Positions 54,608-62,012 of a DNA stretch of 64,000 nucleotides are shown one piece after another; positions within the stretch are counted from its first letter, which is position 1; each line of letters opens with the position of its first letter. The stretch is from Microbispora catharanthi (GTDB taxonomy: Bacteria > Actinomycetota > Actinomycetes > Streptosporangiales > Streptosporangiaceae): the NCBI RefSeq assembly GCF_006334915.2, contig NZ_VDMA02000015.1, positions 186,001 through 250,000 on the forward strand. The letters run 5' to 3'. Below the pieces are notes generated by a model, which had not been told where the DNA came from, did not search any database, and saw only the letters and a list, made by a program, of their open reading frames with translations. A program made the position numbers and the translations under genes.

Positions 54608-55147
54608 TTACGGGGTTCGGAGACGCCAGATCTGGTTGGAGCTGCCCCGGCAGTTCGCCTGCAGGACGTTGGCGCCGTGGGCGCGGCTGGCGTCCTGTAC
54701 GTCCAGGCACTTGCCGCTGTGCCGGGCGATCAGCTCGAAGGGGGTGCCGGTGCCGCGCCATTTCGGTCCGGGCATCGTCCGCATCTTCCACTGCTGGTTG
54801 TAACCCGGGGACCAGCAGGTCGCCTGCAGGACGTTGGCGCCGTGGAAGCGGCTGGCGTCCTGTACGTCCAGGCACTTGCCGCTGTGCCGGGCGACGAGCT
54901 TGAAGTAGCCGCCGTCGGTTGGCACGAGGCGCCACTGCTGGTTCTTTCCGTTCACGCAGTACGCCTGCAGGACGTTGGCGCCGTGGGCGCGACTGGCGTC
55001 TTGAACGTCCAAGCACCTGCCACTGTGGTCGGCGACGATCTCGTAGTAGGTGGTTTCGGCGTGGGCGACACCCGTTCCGGTGAGGGCGAGGCCGGCGATC
55101 GCGGTCGAGGCGACGGCAAGGGCACGGCGGATTTCCGCGAAGGACAT
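54608..55147 (-). CDS. Secreted ricin-B-type lectin (three repeats)
   Basis: A 179-residue exported lectin. A signal peptide (ALAVASTAIAGLALTGTGVAHA) is followed by one beta-trefoil of three ~45-residue repeats, each with HSGKCLDVQDAS, HGANVLQA and a QxW motif (NQQWRL, NQQWKM, NQIWRL). The high internal identity suggests recent expansion. ATG 55147 follows GAGGA. A copy of the 17-bp palindrome TGAGTANNNCCTACTCA-type lies 53 bp upstream, linking it to the LAL regulator at 56386. Confidence 0.9.
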   Translation of the reverse strand: MSFAEIRRALAVASTAIAGLALTGTGVAHAETTYYEIVADHSGRCLDVQDASRAHGANVLQAYCVNGKNQQWRLVPTDGGYFKLVARHSGKCLDVQDASRFHGANVLQATCWSPGYNQQWKMRTMPGPKWRGTGTPFELIARHSGKCLDVQDASRAHGANVLQANCRGSSNQIWRLRTP

Positions 55148-55200
55148 GATCTTTTCCTCTTTCATGTGATCCAGAGTGGGTGTGACGAGCGGATTCCTCA

Positions 55201-55217
55201 CGAGTAGGGCCTACTCA
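55201..55217. promoter_or_regulatory. Palindromic operator copy 1 (lectin promoter)
   Basis: CGAGTAGGGCCTACTCA: a near-perfect 17-bp palindrome (perfect over GAGTAGG/CCTACTC). It overlaps the stop codon of the APH-family kinase gene and lies 53 bp upstream of the lectin start. It matches the sites at 56355 and 59800. Confidence 0.65.
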
Positions 55218-56320
55218 TTTCCGGGATCTCGGTACGACCGCCCCAGGTCGACAATGAATCGGGCGAGTGCGACCCGTTTGCGGAACAGGTCGTACAGCTC
55301 GGGGGTGGGCTCATGGTCAAGGAACTCGAGGGGGATCGCGGTCCACGCGCTGCGCAGCACGAGCGCGGCGACGTAGCCGAAGGAGACCTCGCAGGGGTCC
55401 GCGATCCCGGCCGTCGCGGCGGCGTACGCGGCCTCGATCGCCTCGTGGACGGCGGGCAGGTCGGCGGGGTCGAGTTCGCCGGTGTGCGCCCGGCCGACCA
55501 GGAGCTGGCCGAGGTCGAAGCCCACGGCCGCCGGGTGCGGCCAGCTCCAGTCGACGGCCACGAACTCGGCCGAGCCGTCGGAGGGGATCAGCAGGTTCAT
55601 GGGGCCGGCGTCGCCATGGACGAGGGTGTGGGGGAGGCGGTCGAGCGCGTCGAGCAGCGGGCCGATCCGGTCGGCGAGGGCGAGCAGGTCGGCCTGGAGC
55701 AGGGGGTCGGCGTACCGGGCGACGAGAGGGTGGCGCCACGTCGCCGGGTCCCGCAGGATCGGCAGGAACAGGTTGGCGACCGGACCCGCGCAGAACCAGT
55801 GGAGTCCACGGTTCAGCGGATCGCGCGGCGTCGAGGACCGGCCTGCCACGGGCCGTCCGGCGGCCAGATCGCCCAGCAGGCGGGCGGCGGCGCGGTAGCG
55901 GTCCAGATCCCACGTGGCGGGTGCGACCGGTACGTCCTCCAGCCACATGACGAGCCGGTCGTCCCCCAGGTCGTCCAACCGGTATATGCGGGGCAGCCGC
56001 AGCCCGTCGGGAAGCGGGCGACGGGCGAGGTAGGCGTCCGCGTCGGCCCGCCAGGGGAACTGCGCCAGCGCGTCGGCCCGCATCTCCTCGGGCATTTTCT
56101 CGAACCAGGCCGAGTGCTTGATCGCATGGATCGACTTGACGAAGAACGACCAGTTCACGCCGCTGGTCGTCGTGCCGCGCACGCGATGGAGCGAGGCCGT
56201 CGACAGCGCCCCGGAACCGAAGTGGAAGGGCTCGACGTGCTGCTCCGCGATCTCGGCCAGGGGATCGCCGAGGCTCTCGCGGACCAGGTCCGTCAGATCG
56301 GTGGCCGGTGTCAGGATCAT
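55211..56320 (-). CDS. Aminoglycoside phosphotransferase (APH)-family kinase
   Basis: A 369-residue small-molecule kinase with Brenner motif LVHGDAGPMNLL (catalytic Asp) and the Mg-binding VAVDWSWPHPAAVGFDLGQLL. The N-terminal lobe is short. The substrate is unknown; the family phosphorylates aminoglycosides, choline, homoserine, macrolides and others. Start ATG 56320, preferred to GTG 56338. It diverges from the LAL regulator gene, with the shared operator at 56355-56371 between them. It may be the metabolic output of that regulon. Confidence 0.85.
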   Translation of the reverse strand: MILTPATDLTDLVRESLGDPLAEIAEQHVEPFHFGSGALSTASLHRVRGTTTSGVNWSFFVKSIHAIKHSAWFEKMPEEMRADALAQFPWRADADAYLARRPLPDGLRLPRIYRLDDLGDDRLVMWLEDVPVAPATWDLDRYRAAARLLGDLAAGRPVAGRSSTPRDPLNRGLHWFCAGPVANLFLPILRDPATWRHPLVARYADPLLQADLLALADRIGPLLDALDRLPHTLVHGDAGPMNLLIPSDGSAEFVAVDWSWPHPAAVGFDLGQLLVGRAHTGELDPADLPAVHEAIEAAYAAATAGIADPCEVSFGYVAALVLRSAWTAIPLEFLDHEPTPELYDLFRKRVALARFIVDLGRSYRDPGNE

Positions 56321-56354
56321 GGGCCCAGCCTGGCGCACGGAATTCGCCCTCGCA

Positions 56355-56371
56355 TGAGCACGGCCTACTCA
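56355..56371. promoter_or_regulatory. Palindromic operator copy 2 (APH/LAL divergent promoter)
   Basis: TGAGCACGGCCTACTCA, matching copies 1 and 3 at both half-sites with two changes in the left arm. It lies 14 bp before the GTG of the LAL gene and 34 bp before the APH ATG, which suggests autoregulation. Confidence 0.6.
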
Positions 56372-56385
56372 AATACGCTTTCGCC

Positions 56386-58920
56386 GTGGCAGCCTCCTGG
56401 CCGTTCATCGGGCGTACAGCGCACCTGGCGGCGATCAGGTCGGCCGGGCACGGCATGGTCGTCGCCGGCCCGCCGGGGACGGGCAAGAGCCGCCTGGTGG
56501 CGCAGGCCGTCCACGATCTCGAACGGGTCGCCTGGGCGCGGGCCACCGCGGCCGCGGGACAACTCCCCCTCGGCGCCTTCGCCCCGCTGCTGCCCGCCAC
56601 ACCGCCCACCGGCAACCCGCTGGGCTGGGCCGCCGCCGCGCTGCGCGCGCCGGTGCTGGTGGTGGACGACGCCCACCTGCTCGACCCGGCCTCGGCCGCG
56701 CTCGTCCACCACCTCGTGACGAGCGGCGGCACCCGCGTGATCGCGACGCTGCGCAGCCGGACACCGGCGCCGGACGCGGTGCACGCGCTGTGGAAGGACG
56801 GCCTGGTGCCGCGGCTGGAGCTGGAGCCGTTCTCCCTGGAGGAGACCGCGGCCGTCCTGGAGGCCGCCATGGGCGGCCGGGTGGAGGCCGCGACCGTGGC
56901 CAGGCTGTGGCGCGCCAGCCAGGGCAACGCGCTCTACCTGCACGAGCTCGTACTGTCCGGGATCCTCACCGAGGATGGGGACGTGTGGCGCTGGCGCGGA
57001 CCGCTGACGATCACGCCTACGCTGCGCGAGACCATCGCCGGCCGCATCGGCGAACTGACCGCGCATGAGCGGGAGGCGCTGGAGCTCCTGGCCTACGGCG
57101 AGCCGCTCGGCGCCGACCTGCTGGCCGTCCTCGGGTCCCTCGACGCCGTCCAACACCTGGAGGACCGGCAGCTCGTCACCGTGCAGCGGGACGGCCGACG
57201 GCTCCAGGTACGGCTCGCGCACCCCCTCTATGGCGAGGTCATCAGGGACGGTTGTGGCGTGCTGCGCGCCCGCACGGTGACGCGCCGGCTGGCTCAGGCG
57301 GTCACCGAGGCCGGGCTACGACGGCGCGAGGACGTGCTCAGGGTGGCGGTCTGGCGGCTGGACGGCGGCATGACCGGCGATCCCGGGCTACTGCTGGCCG
57401 GTTGCGAGCGCGCCAGGGTCATCCGCGACCTGGAGCTGGCCGTACGGCTTGGACGCGCGGCCGTGGCAGCCGGCGGCGGAAGGCCCGCGCTGGCCGCGCT
57501 CGGCACCGTGCTGTTCTACACCGACCGGCACGCCGAGGCCGAGGAGATGTACGCCACCGCCTGGGCGGTGGAGATGAGCGAGACGGCCCGGATCGACCTC
57601 GGCGTGCAGCGCGCACTGAACCTGACCGTCGGGCTCGGGGACGTTCCGCGGGCACGAGCCGTCCTGGAAGAGACCACCCGGCTGGCCCGCGGTGTCGACG
57701 GACGGCAGGGCACCTTCATCATGCGGGCCGTCCTGGCCACCCTCACCGGCGACATCGCCGCCGCGGAGGACCTGCTGGCGCGCACGCGGGACATGGGCCC
57801 GCTCAGCCCGCACGGCGAACGCATGATCGACGGGGCCGAGGTGGCCGTCCTGCTGGCGCGGGGCCGGGCCACGGAATGCCTGGCCCGCGTGAAGGAGGCC
57901 GGCGCCCGGCTCGCGAAGGAACCCGACGCCATGCGCAGCCTGTCCGCCGCTCTGACCGGGCACGCCACGAACGCCGCGCTGCTGCTCGGTGACCTGGACG
58001 CCGCCGAGCGGCTCGCCGACGAGGGATACGGCCTGGGGGGCCAGTTCGGCAGCTGGACGCGGGCGATCCTGGAGTTCGGCGCAGCGAAGGCCCGCGTGCT
58101 GCGGCTGCGCGGCCGGCTCACCGACGCCCTCGCCTGGGCCCGCGACACCGTCGTGCGGCTGCCCGCCCGCAGCGTGCTGGCCGGAGCCTGCCTTGGCGAG
58201 CTCGCGCACGCGTACGCGCTGCTCGGTGACGCCGCCGCGGCCGAGGAGGCCCTGGCGCGCGCGGAGGCCACGGGTATGCCGATCGGCCCGTACGTCGTCC
58301 TGCCCCTTCGCTTCGCCAAGGCATGGACCCTGGCCGGGCGCGGCGACGTCGCCGGGGCTGTCGAGATCTGCCTGGAGGCCGCCGAGAGCGCGTTGCCTTG
58401 CGACGTGCCGTTCGCGCTGCACGACGTCGTCAGGCTGGGCCGTGCTGACCTCGTTTCCGCACGGCTCGCCGCGCTCGACGTGGACAGTCCGTTGGTCGCC
58501 CTTTTCGCGCGGCATGCCGCCGCCCGCGACGGCGGGGAGCTCGACGCGGTCTCGGAAGGCTTCGAACGGCTCGGCCTGCTGCTCTACGCGGCCGAGGCGG
58601 CGGCGCAGGCAGCCGCCCGCCACCGCGAGTCCGGGCTGTGGCGCGGCGCGCGGACGGCGGAAACGCGGGCCTGGCGGCTCTCCCAGCGCTGCCAGGGCGC
58701 CCGTACGCTCGCGCTGATGGACCTCGACGTCCCCGGTCTGACGCCGAGGCAGCGCGAGATCGCCGTGCTGGCCGCCCAAGGGCTGACGAACCGCGAGATC
58801 GCCGAGCGGCTCGTCGTGTCCGTCCGCACCGTCGCCAACACGCTGTACGCCGTCTACGACAAGACAGGCGTCAACGATCGCACCGCCCTCGCCGCCCTCC
58901 TGGACGGGCCGGAGGGATAG
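56386..58920 (+). CDS. LAL-type LuxR transcriptional regulator
   Basis: An 844-residue ATP-dependent regulator. Walker A GPPGTGKSRLVAQAV is at about residues 26-34 and Walker B LVVDDAHLLDPASA follows. A long helical middle comes next, and the C-terminal LuxR helix-turn-helix is LTPRQREIAVLAAQGLTNREIAERLVVSVRTVANTLYAVYDKTG. GTG 56386 was chosen because WPFIGRTAHL is the usual LAL start and it leaves the operator outside the gene. It likely binds the 17-bp palindromes at 55201, 56355 and 59800 (inference). Confidence 0.9.
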   Translation: MAASWPFIGRTAHLAAIRSAGHGMVVAGPPGTGKSRLVAQAVHDLERVAWARATAAAGQLPLGAFAPLLPATPPTGNPLGWAAAALRAPVLVVDDAHLLDPASAALVHHLVTSGGTRVIATLRSRTPAPDAVHALWKDGLVPRLELEPFSLEETAAVLEAAMGGRVEAATVARLWRASQGNALYLHELVLSGILTEDGDVWRWRGPLTITPTLRETIAGRIGELTAHEREALELLAYGEPLGADLLAVLGSLDAVQHLEDRQLVTVQRDGRRLQVRLAHPLYGEVIRDGCGVLRARTVTRRLAQAVTEAGLRRREDVLRVAVWRLDGGMTGDPGLLLAGCERARVIRDLELAVRLGRAAVAAGGGRPALAALGTVLFYTDRHAEAEEMYATAWAVEMSETARIDLGVQRALNLTVGLGDVPRARAVLEETTRLARGVDGRQGTFIMRAVLATLTGDIAAAEDLLARTRDMGPLSPHGERMIDGAEVAVLLARGRATECLARVKEAGARLAKEPDAMRSLSAALTGHATNAALLLGDLDAAERLADEGYGLGGQFGSWTRAILEFGAAKARVLRLRGRLTDALAWARDTVVRLPARSVLAGACLGELAHAYALLGDAAAAEEALARAEATGMPIGPYVVLPLRFAKAWTLAGRGDVAGAVEICLEAAESALPCDVPFALHDVVRLGRADLVSARLAALDVDSPLVALFARHAAARDGGELDAVSEGFERLGLLLYAAEAAAQAAARHRESGLWRGARTAETRAWRLSQRCQGARTLALMDLDVPGLTPRQREIAVLAAQGLTNREIAERLVVSVRTVANTLYAVYDKTGVNDRTALAALLDGPEG

Positions 58921-59003
58921 CACCGACTCATCCGTAGTCGCTGATCGCCGCCCTGACAGAGGAAAAGCCGGCGACCACCGTCACGGCGCGCCCAGAGCCC
59001 TGA

Positions 59004-59705
59004 TCACACCAGTCCGCAGGACCGCCAGGCGATCGGCACACGTGGCGACCACTGCCCGCCGTCACCGCGCACCATCACATACGCGGTGAGCGGCGGCGCG
59101 AACGAGCTGCCACCGCACAGCACCCGCCCTGTGTCGACCGAGTAACTGCCCGCCGGTCCGTCGCCCCCCGCCTGCGCCGTAGTACGGCCCTGCCACAGCA
59201 CCCGGTCATCCGAGGCGCGCTTGACCTGGACGGTGACCTGGATACCCGGCGTCAGGTAGTAGCCGCGGACGGCCACGGTCTGGTACGGCCCCTCGTTGGT
59301 GGTGGAGCAGCTTTCACCGTCGCAGGAGGGCCCGCTGCCGGCGTGGTTGCGCTTCACCATGATGACCCAGGCCAGCCTGCGGACCGCTCTGTCGTTGTCG
59401 CGCCGCGCCTGGGTGCGGGAGCTGGGGACCACGCACCGGTAGTCACCGGGGTATGCCTCCCGCCAGACGAACCCGGTCGTGCACGCGTGCCAGATGCCGG
59501 AGGCGTTCTCCGACCGCGTACGGTCGCGTACAGACGGGTCCACGCAGACGTGGTCGCTGGGCCCTGCGCCGCGCCAGACGTACCCGCTGGCGCAGGTGTC
59601 AGGGGCGAACGCCGTCTCGGCGGCGGCCCCCGTGACCCCGAGCACCGACATCGCCAGGCACCCCGATGCGGTTATCGCCACGAGCCTGCCGGAACGTGTG
59701 AGCAT
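59004..59705 (-). CDS. Secreted protein with two Cys-flanked VWR repeats
   Basis: A 233-residue exported protein. A signal peptide (VAITASGCLAMSVLGVTGAAA) precedes two copies of a C-x2-G-[YF]-VWR-x-A-x-P-x-[DS]-x3-CV motif (CASGYVWRGAGPSDHVCV and CTTGFVWREAYPGDYRCV). A ~130-residue beta-rich domain with three more Cys (CDGESC, VLCGGSS, RSCGLV) follows. The short Cys repeat is common in secreted actinomycete proteins of unknown function. ATG 59705 follows GGAGGAAG. A copy of the 17-bp palindrome lies 94 bp upstream. Confidence 0.82.
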   Translation of the reverse strand: MLTRSGRLVAITASGCLAMSVLGVTGAAAETAFAPDTCASGYVWRGAGPSDHVCVDPSVRDRTRSENASGIWHACTTGFVWREAYPGDYRCVVPSSRTQARRDNDRAVRRLAWVIMVKRNHAGSGPSCDGESCSTTNEGPYQTVAVRGYYLTPGIQVTVQVKRASDDRVLWQGRTTAQAGGDGPAGSYSVDTGRVLCGGSSFAPPLTAYVMVRGDGGQWSPRVPIAWRSCGLV

Positions 59706-59799
59706 GTCTTCCTCCAGGAGAGAGTGAGGGACGGATCGCGGGCGGGGGCACTCCCGGCCCCCGTGATCGCATCCTGTCTCGCACCTCACCGTCGGTACA

Positions 59800-59816
59800 T
59801 GAGTAACCCCTACTCA
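59800..59816. promoter_or_regulatory. Palindromic operator copy 3
   Basis: TGAGTAACCCCTACTCA: arms TGAGTA and TACTCA are perfectly inverted. It is 94 bp upstream of the Cys-repeat secreted protein and 25 bp before a tiny plus-strand open frame at 59842. Confidence 0.65.
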
Positions 59817-59841
59817 CATTCCGGCTCTCCGGAGCGCGGCC

Positions 59842-59931
59842 GTGATCACCATTGTCAAGCAGACGACCGTTGCGGACGCCCTGGCGTGGCTGGACCGGCT
59901 GCGCGCACGGATGCGTGCGAATGTCCGCTGA
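59842..59931 (+). CDS. Possible 29-residue peptide
   Basis: GTG-started frame encoding a short amphipathic, Arg-rich helix (TVADALAWLDRLRARMRANVR at the end). It has high GC at third positions and the regulatory palindrome 25 bp upstream, but no clear ribosome site. It could be a real small peptide, a remnant or chance. Confidence 0.3.
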   Translation: MITIVKQTTVADALAWLDRLRARMRANVR

Positions 59932-59937
59932 CGCTCG

Positions 59938-61017
59938 TCAGGGGCGGGAGCGCAGGCCGTACATGAGCTCCTCCCAGCGAACCGCGACGGCCGGCGCGGC
60001 GTGGGCGGACGCGGTCTCCAGCGCCCCGGCCGCCAGCTTCATGCGGCGGCGTTCGTCGTCGACGAGGGTGAGCAGCGCGCAGGCGAGCGACTCGGCGTCG
60101 CCGCCCTCACCCTCCTGGACCAGCACGCTGTCGCGGCCCGGACGGAGGAACTCGGCGGGCCCGCGGGACCCGGCGAAGCCCACGACCGGCACCCCGCAGC
60201 TCAGCGCCTCGATGACGGTCATGCCCAGCACCTCGTGCCGCGACGGCACCGCGACGATGGACGCCTTGGCGAACTCGCCGGGCAGGTCGGGCGTGGTGCC
60301 CATGAAATACACGTGGTTGTGCAGGTCGAGGTCGCGGACGAGGGCGCGCAACCGCCGCTCCTCCGGGCCCCCGCCGTACAACCGCAGCCGCCAGTCGGGC
60401 CGCTTGTCGGCGACGATCGCGAAGGCCCGCACGAGCCGGTCGTACGACTTGCCGGACACCAGCCTGCCCCCGGCGCTGACGATCCGGTTGTCCATGCGGG
60501 AGCGCGGCCAGGGCGTCCCGGGCAGGGCGTCGGGGATGACGTGGACCGACAGGTCGTCGTCGAGCAGCCGCACCCACTCGTCCCGGCGGCCGGCGGTGCT
60601 CGCCACCACGGCGTCGAGCCGGGGATAGAACCGGCGCACCGGGCCGGGCACCGACGGCCTGCCCCACTCCCTGGCGATGCGGACGACGTCTCGCGGGGCA
60701 TACCTGGCGGCCTGCACGCTCAGCGACGGCCGGGTGGTGATCAGGACGTCGGCGTGCAGACCGCGCAGCATCCGCCAGAGCGCCACCTCGGTGCGCACCT
60801 GTCCCCGGGGCAGCAGGTGATGGACACCCGGGCGGGCGTCCACGAGCCAGCGCAGCGTCACCTGGCGGTCGACCGGGAAGAACGGCGTCTCCCTGGTGCG
60901 CCGGACGCTCACCACCTCCACCTCGTGCCGTGCGGCCAGCCCTCCTGCGAGGTTCAGCATCGCCCGCACGTCACCGCGCATGCCGTACGCCGAGGGGAGC
61001 AGGAACGCGATTCTCAC
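59938..61017 (-). CDS. GT4-family glycosyltransferase
   Basis: A 359-residue retaining glycosyltransferase. The N-terminal domain starts IAFLLPSAYGMRGDVRAMLNLAGGLA. The donor-binding C-terminal domain has SAGGRLVSGKSYDRLVRAFAIVADKRPDWRLRLYGGGPEE and the E-x7-E motif in RHEVLGMTVIEALSCGVPVVGF. GTG 61017 is preceded by GGAGG and overlaps the upstream gene stop by 4 bp, so the two are coupled. Donor and acceptor are unknown; cell-surface glycan synthesis is likely. Confidence 0.9.
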   Translation of the reverse strand: MRIAFLLPSAYGMRGDVRAMLNLAGGLAARHEVEVVSVRRTRETPFFPVDRQVTLRWLVDARPGVHHLLPRGQVRTEVALWRMLRGLHADVLITTRPSLSVQAARYAPRDVVRIAREWGRPSVPGPVRRFYPRLDAVVASTAGRRDEWVRLLDDDLSVHVIPDALPGTPWPRSRMDNRIVSAGGRLVSGKSYDRLVRAFAIVADKRPDWRLRLYGGGPEERRLRALVRDLDLHNHVYFMGTTPDLPGEFAKASIVAVPSRHEVLGMTVIEALSCGVPVVGFAGSRGPAEFLRPGRDSVLVQEGEGGDAESLACALLTLVDDERRRMKLAAGALETASAHAAPAVAVRWEELMYGLRSRP

Positions 61018-61853
61018 GCTCCCACCTCCAGGAGCAGCTCGTCGCCTTGGGTGAAGCTGGGACGGATCGGCACGCCGTCCACAAGCGCGTGGGGATAGTG
61101 GACGCGGCGGCGTTTGCCCTCCACGTCGTCGAGCCTGGCGCCCAGCGGCAGCGCGCGGTCGACGCCGTCCACCTCCAGGTAGGGCTCCCAGGAGCCCTGC
61201 GAGTCGGGGGTGGCGGCCAGCACGTCGCACAGCGAGAGCGCGGCGTGGAACCGGACCCCCTGGACGGTGGCGGCGACCCGCACGGTCGCGGCCGAATCGT
61301 CGTGGTCCGGATCGCCGTGGCCCGGATCGTTGTGGCCCGGATCGCTGTGACGCAGCGCGAGCGTGGCGTGGCGGTGCTGGTCGTCGTCGTCCAGGCCGGT
61401 GTAGGCCAGCAACCCGGTCACCTCGAACCGCCCCTCGCGGAACCACACCGCGCGGACGTCGGCGACCGGCTCCGCCGGATCTATCTTCAGGGCCAGGAAT
61501 CCGTTGCGCGTGCGGTAGGCCCGGTAGGCCAGCGTCCGGCGGCCCAGCGCGTACGCGTCGAGGCGGTCGAGCGAGAACCCGGGATCGGCGCTCTGGATGC
61601 GGGCGCGGACGCCGTCCTGTTCCAGGTAGGTGTCCCAGCGCCCGGGATCGAGGTCGAGGGGCGCGAGGGAGACCGCGACGCTGGCGTCCCTCGTACGCCC
61701 GCCGGAGGCGCCGAGCGTCACCCGCCGTTCCTCACCCGTGCCCCGTCGCCGCAGGATCAGGCGGGTGCCGTCCGCCAGCGGCTCGGCGATGGACAGACGC
61801 AGGGAGAGGACGTCCGCCAGGGTGACCTCCGCGTCGATGACGACCACACCCAC
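61014..61853 (-). CDS. Hypothetical protein coupled to the GT4 glycosyltransferase
   Basis: A 279-residue, mainly beta-stranded protein with repeated 'W..YLE.DG...R' elements (RWDTYLEQDGVRARIQ; SWEPYLEVDGVDRALP), suggesting two related beta-sandwich modules. A His/Asp/Gly/Pro insert near residue 175 (HSDPGHNDPGHGDPDHDD) comes from three 15-bp tandem repeats around 61300-61350. Similar proteins accompany teichoic-acid/polysaccharide glycosyltransferases in actinomycetes, function unproven. The start is GTG 61853. Confidence 0.75.
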   Translation of the reverse strand: MGVVVIDAEVTLADVLSLRLSIAEPLADGTRLILRRRGTGEERRVTLGASGGRTRDASVAVSLAPLDLDPGRWDTYLEQDGVRARIQSADPGFSLDRLDAYALGRRTLAYRAYRTRNGFLALKIDPAEPVADVRAVWFREGRFEVTGLLAYTGLDDDDQHRHATLALRHSDPGHNDPGHGDPDHDDSAATVRVAATVQGVRFHAALSLCDVLAATPDSQGSWEPYLEVDGVDRALPLGARLDDVEGKRRRVHYPHALVDGVPIRPSFTQGDELLLEVGA

Positions 61854-62012
61854 CGTCCAGCCCCCTCCCCGTCGATTGAGCCAACGTTGAGGTTACCGTG
61901 ATTTTCCTGTTATGTGGAGAAAGCCTTTGTCACTCTTCCGTGAAACACGGTTCATTCCATCGCCTTGACCAGTGATTTCCACAAATAGTTCACGGTCGCG
62001 GCAAAGATTGCT

